From Falciphora oryzae (taxonomy: Eukaryota; Ascomycota; Sordariomycetes; Magnaporthales; Magnaporthaceae): a DNA stretch of 64,000 nt. The notes under the pieces were generated by a model. The model was not told where the DNA came from. It made no database searches and saw only the letters and a program-made list of their open reading frames with translations. Position numbers and translations under genes: made by a program. This document shows positions 1 to 10,688 of the stretch, in pieces (within the stretch, counting starts at the first letter, position 1; each line of letters begins with the position of its first letter). The DNA is taken from assembly GCA_000733355.1 (NCBI GenBank), contig JNVV01000035.1:197682-261681 (forward strand). Direction: 5' to 3'.

Positions 1-105
1 TCCCCGAAGGGCAGCGCTACCTATCCGCAACCCTCAGCATCGTAACGCTCGTCCTGGCCGCCGTGGCCGGGCGCCAGTTCGGGCGCGGCCGCTGGAGTGC
101 CGTCG

Positions 106-113
106 GACTGCCG
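106..113. repeat. Left copy of 8-bp target-site duplication GACTGCCG
   Basis: GACTGCCG directly precedes the first base of the outer element and is repeated at 3241-3248. Eight-base duplications are typical of hAT-superfamily insertions. Confidence 0.85.
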
Positions 114-721
114 TAGGCTAGGCGAAAACCCACCCACGGGTACCCAATTCAACCCGTGGGTCGACCCAAAATTTGGACCCAAACCCAAAAAATGGGTAAC
201 GTGGTTCACCAGCGAGTCGGTCAAACCACCGAGTCGATCACTTCGAAATCCCATATTAAACGCGATTTTCGACACCCTTCCTAACTCGGCCAATTTAAGC
301 CTAAATTTAACTAAATTTAAAAAGATTAACGTGGTTCACCACCGAGCGACACAGACCACCGAGCGACACACTTGCAAAATGCATATTAAACAGCGTTTTT
401 TTTCAACCAAATAACTCGCTTAATTTACACCCAAATTGTACCAAAATTTACATAAAGATATTTAACTATATAGAGAAATTAATATATTTTTTTCGGATTT
501 TTATTATTACTTCGTTAGGGTGAGTTTTAAACACTGTGTAAAACACTGTGCACTTTTTCCAATTTTGTCGAACTAACCCCAATTAAGTAATAATAAAAAT
601 CCGAAAAAAATATATTAATTTCTTTATATAGTTAAATATCTCTATATAAATTTTGGTACAATTTGGGTGTAAATTAAGCGAGTTATTTGGTTGAAAAAAA
701 ACGCTGTTTAATATGCATTTT

Positions 722-1108
722 TGTTACAATCAGGCTCTGCTCCTAGGGTAGGACACCTAGGGAGGGTGCTGAACAGTACACTTGACAGGGGTTGCTTCAG
801 GGGAACCGGGAAACTGGTGACAGAAGCTTAGATTGCTTGCCCAAGGGGGTACCTTGGAGCTAACTTAGGTTGACTGATGCCGATGCCTCAGTCAAAGCTA
901 TCTAACCGTGGAAGAACCTTTCCCTTATATACACGACCTGGTCCTTCCCAATTTGTGCTATGTCTGCTATGTCGCATATCAGACATATCACCTTGAGGTC
1001 ACGTGTCCTTCCACGTGACCCTTCCTTTTCCAAGTGCGGGGTTGAGGGTGCTTCCTTCCCGGGGCTTGACCCAGGCCTCCTGTCCCCGCCACCTGTATGG
1101 TCGTAACA
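722..1108. mobile_element. Solo LTR of an LTR retrotransposon
   Basis: The 387-bp segment begins TGTTAC and ends GTAACA, the TG...CA layout of a long terminal repeat, and is flanked by the 5-base duplication ATTTT at 717-721 and 1109-1113. A TATA-like sequence (CTTATATAC) lies near 934. No gag or pol reading frame is present, so it is a solo LTR left after LTR-LTR recombination. It sits in the right arm of the outer foldback element; removing it restores the match to the left arm. Confidence 0.8.
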
Positions 1109-1237
1109 ATTTTGCAAGTGTGTCGCTCGGTGGTCTGTGTCGCTCGGTGGTGAACCACGTTATAACATTTTTAAATTTGGTTTAATTTGTGTTTGAATTG
1201 GCCAAGTTAGCAAGGGTGTCGAAAATCGCGTTTAATA

Positions 1238-3103
1238 AGTCAAGACCCCTGTTTTCCGCCCCCCCCCCCCCACTTTCCGCCACCCCGATCTGCAACGCCC
1301 TGCATCCAACACGTCCATTTCATTCCGCAATTGTGATCTTTCCTAACCAATTACAATACAATCAGATATATGGTCCGAATCGTCAGATGCAGGAGATTTC
1401 TCTAGATCCATTGGCAGATCGCCATCTTCCTGTTGTGCACGCCTAATATCGTCAATCCTTACAAAGGCCTCGTTTGGGTCCGGAAGCACCTTTTTCCGCC
1501 GCAACGGCCGTGCAACCTCCAATTCTGCCTGTAAGCGTATGCTTTTTTGCTTAGAGGTAACCAAAGCGATATCTTTCTCGTTGTAAGCCTTAGTAAGCTT
1601 TTGGAACAACAAACGGGCCGTCCGGCCGAGCCGGAAGTTGTGGGCAAAAGTGGCCATTTGGGTGCGCATCTGGATCGTCGTTTTGGGGGTTTGCAACACC
1701 ATATCCAATGGTATAAAGTACTTAAAATAGGTACTTTGAGCAACCCTTTCGGCCTCCAAAGCGGCCTTTGCAGCCTGGGACGCTTTGGCGTTGCTATTTT
1801 TAAAGAGAAGGGGGCTTATGAGAGGTTTACTGATCCTTAGGGGCCACAGCCCGGTAGCAGCCTAACCCGCTTTAATAATACGGGGTATAAAGGCCTCCTC
1901 CTTTGCTTTGTGATAGCAGTTAAGAAAATGACGTTTTCCTATCACAGTTGACGTGCAAAAGGCTGTAAAAAAGCCGCTGTGCCGGCGGTAGGCTTCCTTA
2001 ACCGTGCTGAAAACCGCTAGATCGAGAGGCTGAAGGACGTGAGAGCTGTGGGCGGGCAGATAAACGAGCTGAACGTTGTTGGATGCGCAAAGGTACATAA
2101 AGTCCTCTGTTGCGTGGGATCCGTGGCCGTTTAAAACCAAAAGCCGGCGATTTCCGGGGGTGGCCGGCACCGTATTCGGGAGGAAGATATCCTTAAGCCA
2201 CTTTACACCCGTTTTATCGTCTATCCACCCCTTTTGTATTGCGTGGAATCTCCAAAGCTTGAATTTCTTTTGATTTTCTAGAGGAAACCACTGCTTTTGT
2301 ACTGATAAACCCTTGAAAATGACGAGGGGGTCGAGCGCTTTTCCGGTGGCCGAAATACATTCGATGATAGTCGTCCAACCACGGTTTCCAAAGGCTTTTT
2401 TTTGCACGGGCTTGCACCCCCTAATACCTAATACAAGGCCGTTGGATCCGAGGCCCTCCATAAGCCCGCACTCGTCGAAGTTGTACCTGTTTTCCGGCTT
2501 GATAGCTTTGACGGCAGGCACTTCCAGACGAGGCCACCACGCCCTAACTACCTCCGTTGAGGCGCCGTTGACGCGTGCGTTTTCTATCCGGCGTGGCCTT
2601 TGGGTCTTGAGGATCGGGTATCGGGCCAAAAAACGAGCCACCCAACGCTTCCCGGGGGCCTAGGGGTCGCCGTTCTGCTCGAGGATCCGGCCGGCGATAT
2701 AGCGCAACTCCGCATGCGTTGGAGGGTACCCTAAGGCGATTTGGATAAGGACCTAATTGGCTAAAAAGAGCTCTTGTGACGGGTCAACGCGTTGACGGTG
2801 CCCTTGAGCCCGGGCGGAGGGCAGGGCGCCTTGGAGGCGGTCACGGAGGGTAGACCTCGGGATACCCCATGTTTTCGAGGCCGACTTGACCGAGGCGCCG
2901 GCACGCACGCCCTCGAGGGCGCACGTGATCTCCGTCTCCGTATACTGCTTCATAAAGGGTTTGGCATCAAAATGCACCAAAAAAGAGGTCAAACGATCAA
3001 TTGCTCGTTAAATGGCGACGCGTTGAAGTTGACGCGTTGAAAATCGGGTGGTTGGAATTGGGGTGGCGGAAAGTGGGGGGGGCGGAAAACAGGGGTCTTG
3101 ACT
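1238..3103 (-). mobile_element. Fot1/pogo-type DNA transposon (Tc1/mariner superfamily)
   Basis: The 1,866-bp element has inverted ends beginning AGTCAAGACCCCTGTTTTCC and continuing through a C-rich tract for about 50 bp. It is flanked by TA at 1236-1237 and 3104-3105, the expected target duplication. One long transposase frame fills it on the minus strand. The size, end sequence and TA target fit fungal Fot1-like elements. It inserted into the right arm of the outer palindromic element, so it is younger than that element. Confidence 0.9.
1343..2953 (-). pseudogene. Fot1/pogo-type DDE transposase, inactivated by three TAG stops
   Basis: One continuous frame from ATG at 2953 to TAG at 1343-1345 would give 536 residues. 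The N-terminus looks like a Psq/CENP-B-type helix-turn-helix (TETEITCALEGV ... WGIPRSTLRDR). The DDE core follows: first Asp in NFDECGLMEGLGSNG, then VLNGHGSHAT where the usual Asp of D-G-H-x-S-H is Asn, then LQPLDLAVF with the third Asp. In-frame TAG codons occur after LFLAN, after EQNGDP and after RIIKAG; each is explicable by TGG-to-TAG or CAG-to-TAG. The Asp-to-Asn change is also a G-to-A transition on the coding strand. This pattern fits repeat-induced point mutation, but there is only one copy to compare. The protein cannot be active. Confidence 0.85.
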
Positions 3104-3240
3104 TATGGGATTTCGAAGTGATCGACTCGGTGGTTTGACCGACTCGCTGGTGAACCACGTTACCCATTGGGTTTTGGGTTTTGGGTTTTGGGTTTTGGGT
3201 TTGGGTCCTTTATGGGTCCTATGGGTTTTCGCCGTCCCTA

Positions 3241-3248
3241 GACTGCCG
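3241..3248. repeat. Right copy of 8-bp target-site duplication GACTGCCG
   Basis: It directly follows the last base (TCCCTA) of the outer element and matches 106-113 exactly. Confidence 0.85.
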
Positions 3249-4037
3249 CCGGGCATATGGTGCCTGGTTGTCGACGGCTGCGGAGCTAGCCGCGCCCAGC
3301 CCACGCACCCTAGCCACGATGAGTGGCACGACACGCCGGGCTTCCTGGACCGTCTCGCGGCTGTGGGTATCGCCGTCGTTGCTGCCTTTGCGGGCGTCAT
3401 TGTTGCGGGGGACATTGCGGACGTGAGTGTGAACACGGACGGGAGGCTGGAGGGGATAGGTATTGCTACGGCATGTCTGTTGGGGATTGTCGTGTAAGTC
3501 CCATCGGTTTCTACACCTCCCGTCGCTAGATTCTCCCCGGCTCCTCCTTCCCTTTGGGTCTTGGGAGGCTATGGCTTGGGAGTTAGGGGAAAGATGTATG
3601 ATGCTAACATTTCCCCGGCTTTTCATCGGCAGCCTCTTGCACGGGGGATTCGTCGTTTACAGGATACGGGACCAGCATCGGAACCGAAAGAATTCCCAGA
3701 TGAGAGATGGGTATCAGCACGAGGAAAACATCGAGCGCGGCCAAGTGTAAGGCGAAATGGCGACCCGATGACAGACTCCTTGCCGGATGGAGCTAGGAGA
3801 GCCCTGTCTTTTTTTTTTTCTGTACATCAATAATTCCCGCACGGCATTGCTGAAGATATTACCAGGACATGGTGTATTGCTTGTCAAGCGCGAACAAAAA
3901 ATGCAAGAAAAACGGGATACAGGGGGAAAAAAATTATAACGAGTCCTCCTTGCATCTGCCGTCGCCGTCAACCGCTTTTGCCTAACAAGGGGCATGTAAC
4001 CATTGTCCTATTGTAACCCCAGGAATGGGGACTTGCG

Positions 4038-6152
4038 TTAGATCAAAAACAAGAGAGAATCCCGAATACCATACCAGAAAGGATCCGATGACCATATCCT
4101 CCCTACTCGCTCATAGAAGCACTTGGCGCCTTCCACACCAACCATTCTGAGCAGCAAGCCGCAGTGCCTGTCTGCGCCACCGTAGTTATTGCATGAGACG
4201 CCCAGCGCGTAAAACTCCGATTCGTCTCCCCTCGGCCCGTCAAAGTTGCAATAATTCTCAAATCTGGCGCCGACAGGGCGAGGACCAACGGCTGCTTTGA
4301 GCTTGAAGGCGTAGGTGGGAATCTCGACAATGGGATCTCTCAGTTTTCGATCACTCCGGCACGGCGGCGAAGGCGCTTGCGCATCGAGGTCCACCGTGCA
4401 TAGATGGATCCTCCCCAGCAGACGCAAAGCGGTCTTGCCGGTCCTGTGGGTGCCCTCACCGCACAGCTCGACTCGGGACGATTCCGGGTCGTGCCCGCCG
4501 GCTTTGATCGGGCCGACCACTGAAGCCCATGACCAAGAAGGGACGCTCGTAATGTCCGTGAGTTTCGCCGGATATTGCTCGGGCTGCCAGAGAAGTCCCG
4601 ACGAGAGGTTTATTTCCCATATCCCACAGAGATACGTGCTAGGGATGATCTGGCTTGCGATGGCGGCAACCCCTGCGATGGCGGGCAGTCTGTCGCTCTC
4701 GTAGCTCAGCTCCTTCGTGGAGTACTCTTCTATCAAGTCGGCCCAAGCCCTGAAGAACGTCCCCTGCATCAAGTGCTTCTGTTTTCCAGCAAGCCCCAGG
4801 GATAAGCCGAAGCCGCTGAGGCAATGCAAGAGAGCGGTAGACTCCATCCCTCCCTCACTGTCTGCCTGACCATCTTCTGAGTGTCTCGCGAAGCGACAGG
4901 TCCAGTATATTTGCTTTGAGGAGAAGTCGACCGTGCGGCGAGAGAGAATCCGTTCTTGCTTCACCCATGCTCTTTGAAGTAGTGGGCTTCGCTCTACACT
5001 TTCGCAGAACGAGTCGGCGATTGTCGAGGATCCTCTGAAGAAGACTCTTCCCTCGCACCCGTCGTTCTTGCGAACCCTGAAGCCGATTGGAATCCCGGAA
5101 CGGTTTCGATGAGCAAGGAATCCCTGGGAAGCCGCACTGGCAGAGGTTGCGCCAATGGTCAGATAGGCGTTGCTGTATATATGGCCCATCCTTTGGATTT
5201 CATCCATCCAGTCCGCATTCTGGCCCTGGCCTTGAACAATGCAGAGCGCATCGGCCCAAAGATACTGAATTCCAAGCCTGCGGACTACCATGACGGCATC
5301 CTGGATTGTTTGCGAGAGTAGCGCTAAGGGCACGCCCTTCATCGTCTTATCGATGGTATCCGCGGTGGTGATAAAGCCGGTCTGGGGCTTTCCCCAGCAG
5401 TAGCTGAGAGCCACGTACTTGAGTGGCTGACCGTCTGTTACCACGAGTTTAATATCAGGCTGCCCGAGCAAACCGACGTCTATTAGCCGTCTTGGGGTCA
5501 CTGTGCCGCCACTGGCAGGCCCAGGGAAGCTAAAGTTGCAGGCGCTATGATGCCGCTCGCAGCCTGCGGCCCATTTGAGGATTCTTGATGTGTTGAAATC
5601 GCAAAGCGGCTCGTCCTGGATTCCCCGTGCCAGGGCTGAGAGCCCGACAACGCCCATGGACTCTGCAAATGAGCCTACTGCTGGTTAGCGATGATGAGGA
5701 CTAATACCGGCCGGCCTGCTGAGTGTGCTCTTACCCTCATCAGCGAACATGAGCAAGGTTGGGTATCCCGACCCGTAGCCGATCTCATTGCCGATCTCGC
5801 CGAATGTCACGGCAACTCTTTCAGACAGCAGCTCATCCTTGACGTGACCCCGTTTTCGTCGCTGGAAGATGAACGAATCCAAGTCAAGCTCACGACTGCC
5901 CGCGAAGAGCCGTACAGGCCCAAGGTGCGAAGCATCGGGAAGACTTCTGATCGGGCTTGTCGCCATGCGCTGCTTGTGGACGTATCGTTTGATGACCTCG
6001 GTAATTTCCTGGCAGAGACCACACGTATCTGCACTGCTAATCAAGGCTGCACAGGTCGGCTGGTGCACGTACCCGTCATCGCTCTTGAGGTCCTCCAGGT
6101 TGATTCCGTGACAGAAGATGCAGAGCTGGTGTCGCAAGATATCGGACTCCAT
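4038..6152 (-). CDS. HET-domain (heterokaryon incompatibility) protein
   Basis: Exon 1 is 6152-5735 and exon 2 is 5662-4038, joined through a 72-nt intron (GTAAGA donor, CGCTAAC branch site, TTTGCAG acceptor) with matching phase, giving 680 residues. The N-terminal part is rich in Cys/His (CIFCHGINLEDL ... TCGLCQEIT) as in many HET proteins. The HET domain starts near residue 222 with YVALSYCWG and continues through QTIQDAVMVVRRLGIQYLWADALCI and the DWMDEIQRMGHIYSNAYLTI stretch. The long C-terminal part has no domain I recognise. HET domains trigger cell death after fusion of genetically different hyphae, but many HET-domain genes are orphans without a known partner, and no partner gene is next to it. 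The ATG at 6152 was chosen because upstream in-frame sequence has no such Cys-rich continuity. Confidence 0.88.
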
Positions 6153-6816
6153 GATCGCGAAACACGAAATCCTGGTCGGAGAGGCGGCGGCAGAGAAGAG
6201 GCTGGCAGAGTTGACTGATGCGACCGTTGGGAACGCGGAGACCTGTGATTGATGAAAGAGGGGCTCGGATTCACGACGAGTGGAGGAAAACAGGCAGAAA
6301 TAGCAGGTTGCAGTGGTAGGCAACAGGCAGCCTTACTGGCGGACCAACGCATAACACGTGATTCCTTGCTTCCCCGAAGGAGTGACTCACATGTTTTTCC
6401 ACTAGGGCGGGGTGTCGATCTTGAGAACCAGGCATTCGCTGTGGACATGACTGAGCGTTGTGAGGATAATTATCTCCTTCCATAATATGGTAGAAATAGT
6501 CCTAGTGCAGAACGAAGAAAAAATAAATACTCCACTATCCAATCTTTATAATATTCAAATGGTGGAAAGGAAGGCCTGCACATTTTAACTGCTAAGGCAC
6601 TCGCAAGGCATGAATGGAACGTAGGTAGCTACCTCTGTTATTTGCCCGGATACCTACCTGGCCATCCATTCTTTGTGCACAATTTTTCGAAGTGATAGTC
6701 AACAACTATACCATATCCGCCTGATCTCCAGCGTAGTCTAGCTGTTAGAAACCGCAGGGCGTTCCTAAAAACTCTGAGATATATGCTTACATAATCCCCT
6801 GCGCCTGAATCGCCGC
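6153..6816. other. Intergenic space upstream of the HET-domain gene
   Basis: This is AT-richer DNA between the start of the HET-domain gene and the end of the DJ-1/PfpI gene, both on the minus strand. It must contain the HET promoter. Short GGTA/CCTACCT runs (about 6622-6660) resemble others at 31350 and 63615. I see no coding signal. Confidence 0.5.
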
Positions 6817-7667
6817 TCAGACAGCCCAGGCGACGTCCTTGTAGTCGACATCCCGGATCGGCAGCGCACTGACCTTGAGGATGTAGTCCATGAGCGTCCC
6901 CTCGCCGCCCCACATCTCGTTCCCGAACTCGCGCATGAGGTCGAGCCCGTTGAGCAGGGCGCCGCTGGTCCAGATCTTGCCGTCGCGCACCCAGCGCTTC
7001 TCGACCCAGTTGGTGTCGGGCGCCTGCTCGCGCAGGATGGGGAGCAGGGGTCGGGGCCCCGTGGCGGTCTTGCCGCGCAGAAGGCCGGCGCGCGTGGGGA
7101 GGTCGACGCCGCCGCAGATGGTGATGAAGGCGGCGCAGGCCTCGTGCATCTTGCGCACGAAGGCGACCTCGACGTCGTTGGGCGTGTACTCGATGTTGTG
7201 CGCGCCGATGAGGACGACGTCGAGGGTGGGGCAGTCGGCGAAGGAGTGCTAGAGCGTGGATTGGGTTAGCATTTTCGTAGGGGAGAAGGAGTCTTTGTTG
7301 TGACGAGTCCCAATCAGTAGGAAATACTTGCCGTAGGGACGAGGTTGATGCCGCTGGTGAGGCGCATGGGGCCGTTGGCGGCTCCATGCTCGGAAACCCA
7401 GATGAACTCCATGTCGAGGGCTTCCTTCTTGAGGTTGCTGGGCATGACGTTCTCCGGCCAGTTCTCGATAAACTTGTTATACATTCCATGGATGACGTCG
7501 ATGGGAGCGACGTCGAGGATCTCGGTCGTGCTAATGGGGGATGTCAGAACATGATATTAGGCTTCCAGAAAGCAAGCAAGAGATGCAGGATGAACTGACC
7601 CATTCATCAGGATGACACCGCAACGGACAGCCCGCGAGGGGTTCTTGAGGTCCAGGATTGCTGACAT
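6817..7667 (-). CDS. DJ-1/PfpI (ThiJ) family protein
   Basis: Three exons (7667-7600, 7530-7332, 7248-6817) give 232 residues, the usual size for the family. Exon 1 begins MSAILDLKNPS and exon 2 contains TTEILDVAPIDVIHGM. Exon 3 holds the strand-turn LDVVLIGAHN, and Cys134 in FITICGGVD sits where the family's nucleophile-elbow cysteine lies. Intron 1 is an ordinary GT-AG intron. Intron 2 starts with GC (ACG followed by GCAAGT) and ends TCTAG, with a GCTAACC branch site. Members include peptidases, glyoxalases and chaperone-like proteins, so the precise activity is open. The third position of the nucleophile motif is Gly-Gly rather than the common Thr-Gly or Ala-Gly. Confidence 0.85.
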
Positions 7668-10600
7668 GTTGGGATAAAGATATCGATGCTGGTTGGTCTG
7701 GGAGCGGTTGCAGTGAAAGTGTTTCTTGTCTGGAATGTTGTGTGAGTGTCTTGGTTGGTTCCTCGAGCATCATTCTCAGCAAGCGGTCTAAGCCCGTGTT
7801 TATAGACATAGGAAGTGCCACGTTACGATACTAGTAACAAGAAAGTGCCGACAATTTTCGGAGGACGCGTCGATAGGGAGCTGAAAAAACCCGATCGTGG
7901 TCGGAGCTAGGGTCGCACTCAGAATTCAGAGTCGGTGCACTGGCAGTTCGCAAAACGTCGGCCTCTGAGCGACATGCGCACTCGCCAAGCACAGCGAACC
8001 CCACTTGCGGATTAGCGCGCACCAATACGGACTAGACCGAAGCCATCGGGCTCAGGCAGCTCCGGGATCTGTCGGAGGTTGTGTTGACATTCGTGACGCG
8101 GCCTGGGCTCGCATCATGAATCCTTCAGCAAAGTCGCGTTTGCTCTTGCACTCTCAATGTGCGAATCGCACCCAGCTCGGACTACAGACGGGCCTGAATA
8201 TCAACATCCGGAAAAGCACGGGTTCAGAAACAGCACCAATGTCATCCACGACACGAGCGCATGTGATGTGCAATATTCATAAAAGTGTAGTCAGCTTTTT
8301 TCAAGCCAGCGAAACTAGGCCCGCTTGATGCGCGTGGGCGCTTGATTGTTCATTCCCGACGCTCTACGGAAACGTGATCGGGTATCAATTCCGCTGGGTC
8401 ATTTATTCCCGACACCTTCGACGCTCGCAATAGCTACGTCGCTGGTTTTGTTCTTTCTGTCCACCGAAAGCGATCCCCAGCCAGCGGTTCTTGTTATGAT
8501 GCGCGCAGGCGAAGCTTGTATATCTCAACTGACACTTTTGTAAAAGTTAAAATGTGATCAGATTCTAAACGCTCGCTTGAATTCAGTCCTTGGCTTTTAA
8601 CTTCGTGGAAATGATTTTCGGAATAACCCGAGTCATTTTGCAAAGGGCCCGGCTAGAGGAATGAGGAACCTTGACGAAAGCACCATTTCAGTGTGCCGAA
8701 TGTCCAAAGCTTCTCGTAACACCAGATTCGATTGGTAACCCACACAAGGGCTAACGCCTCTTTCTGGCTAATGCTCTTGTTATTTTTTGGATGATAGCTT
8801 CTCCTTCCAAATTAACTCCCTGTCAACGGCGGCTGGTTTATTATTAAATACCAGCATTAGTGCCTCACCATTTTCCTAGGTTCCTTGTACTTTGTTAAAA
8901 CCAATTGGAGGGTGTCCCATTCTGAGTCTTATCAGGCGTGTTGGTGAATCGTCATACCGGCATTGCAGATTGAACGGGGCAAGCTAAGTGGTCCACGTGG
9001 CAGATCGAAGTGGCAATGCGGAACCTTCGAAGATGTGTGTGGCACCTGCCTGCATACAACTGCACGAATGGTCTGGACCACGCACGAAATCAAAAGTCTC
9101 CGAGTGTTCCCCAAGTTGGCTGGTTTTCCTTGTCACTTCAAAAGCATACTACCTGCAGATGAAGGAAACTTTGAAAAAAAAAAATGCTAAGCAAAATCAT
9201 CGGCGGGCCATTGCGATATAATCGTGCACGAATGTTCTATCCGGTTCATATTCCAAGTTGAGGGATCGCCTTTGCATCTAATAATTTCAAGGTCTGTCTA
9301 AATCCAACGGAACACGAACACTCCCTGATTGTTTCAACCGCGAGAAACCACTCGGGGCGGCGTATCACGGCGACGAGAAGCACTTCCCGGTTTACGCTGG
9401 CCCAAGCAAGGTCCTGGCAGGGTGCAGAGCTCAGCTGCACACGGGCCTGAAAATGAGACGGAAAGTCGAGCAGCCGCTTGGCAGGGAGACGGCCATCACA
9501 TTTTTGGCACTTGATTTTCAAGCCGGGAAAGATGAGATATCATTTTGAGTCACAGGGGCCAGGTCTGGGCGGGGGATCGGTCAGCTGTCCCGGGCAAGCA
9601 AACAGTTAGCTGGCAGCGGGGATTTGGCCGGGAGGGCAAACAAGGCTGGGATAGGTCAAACTAAAGCCAATTTTCCCCACTTTATCATGCAGGCGAAGAG
9701 TGCCAACGAGCGTCGACAGGGTTTTGCGTCCAGGATGGCGGCAATGTGCCGTGTGGTCCTATTCGCCTAATCGATGTTTGCTTTTTTTTTTTATTGGAAC
9801 CGTCTCCTGGATTCCGTGGGCTGGCGTCGGTGCGCGCTGATGACGCGGGAGCTGATCACGCCCAAGTCGAGAGGACGGGGAAAAAAAAAAAAATTGGTTT
9901 GTTTGTTGACAACAACCTCAGCTTCGGGAAGGCGGGGTAGTGTTCGTGTGAGATCTGATTGCCGCCAAGTGGTTGCTGGCTGCACACCGAGCGAACGAAC
10001 GGCTTCCCGTTGCAGAGCAAACAAACGTGACAAGAATTCCAGACTTGCTTCTGGACCCGGCGGCCGATTGTGGCTGACGCACTTCTCTCCCTGTCATTTT
10101 TTGATCCCGGGCCCTTTTCTCCTGATCAGCCACGGCTGGCAGCATACAAACTCAGGCCAACCCTCCTTCGTGCAGTTTGACCGCACCCGTCGAGGATCTC
10201 CTTTCGGATTTCATTTTCAAACACCTCTGACCTGCACGCCAGCAGCTTGCGACCGCAGCGTCGACCAGTCTGGCTGCCACCGGGTATTCTTTTCATGTTC
10301 GGTTGACCATATCGCATTGTGGTCTGCAGCCACACAATGACACTGTCTGGGGTTGCCACAAAGAATGTAGGTGCCTGCCAATTAACTGCTCTGCCTGAGC
10401 AGTGACGTGCACTTAAAAACCCTCGTTCGTTCCCACAACTCACTGCTTGTTGTGAATTCGGTCAACCACCCGTTTGCCAATCCTCGAGCTCCCGTCTCTC
10501 AGCTGAACCCACTCCCACTCACAAACACACAGGATCCTCAATCGGCGACCGATCCGCACTCTTGCAGGAAGCGGGCAGCTTCGAGAGACAGCAACAATAA

Positions 10601-10688
10601 GCAGAATATTGCTGCTTTCGTCCATTATCCTCCATTTGTCACATCTCAGCCCTTCTCTTATCAGCAGATCCCAGGAGGACCAGAGGAG
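7668..10688. other. Three-kilobase gene-free stretch
   Basis: No frame has protein-like composition, and the longest open frames are short and overlap on both strands. The right end (about 10,440-10,688), rich in short C/T and A-rich runs, is probably the 5' leader of the Gln/His-rich gene that starts at 10689. Homopolymer runs occur near 9781 (T) and 9881 (A). Confidence 0.5.

Larger units (their letters stand above)
114..3240. mobile_element. Palindromic hAT-like foldback/MITE element carrying two later insertions
   Basis: The ends are inverted copies that start TAGG and share GCGAAAACCCA, flanked by an 8-base duplication. The left arm (114 to about 512) is repeated in inverse order in the right arm, which survives in three pieces: about 585-721, 1109-1237 and 3104-3240. 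Without the two nested insertions the element is roughly 870 bp with a short AT-rich centre. It encodes no protein of its own. The TAGG start and the 8-base duplication point to the hAT superfamily, so it would be moved by a transposase from elsewhere; that is inference. The right end contains a run of GGGTTTT units (about 3176-3205). Confidence 0.75.
3..3750 (+). pseudogene. Membrane-protein gene split by a transposon nest (5' end outside window)
   Basis: Three coding pieces join in frame: 3-113, 3249-3493 and 3633-3750 (stop 3748-3750). If the DNA from 114 to 3240 and one copy of the 8-base duplication are removed, the reading frame runs straight through (V-G-L-P-P-G-I-W). The last two pieces are joined by a standard intron at 3494-3632 with a GTAAGT donor, a TGCTAAC branch site near 3602 and a CAG acceptor. 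The product has hydrophobic segments (one in the left fragment, one near AVGIAVVAAFAGVIVAG, one at GIATACLLGIVVLLHGG), then a short hydrophilic tail. It is therefore probably a multi-pass membrane protein. I do not recognise the family. As it stands the insertion brings stops immediately (TAG at 114), so the allele is broken. Confidence is high for the disruption and low for any function. Confidence 0.7.

Noticed and set aside
2792..3040. Plus-strand frames within the Fot1-like element
   Set aside because: They are antisense to the transposase, which has a clear helix-turn-helix and DDE core.
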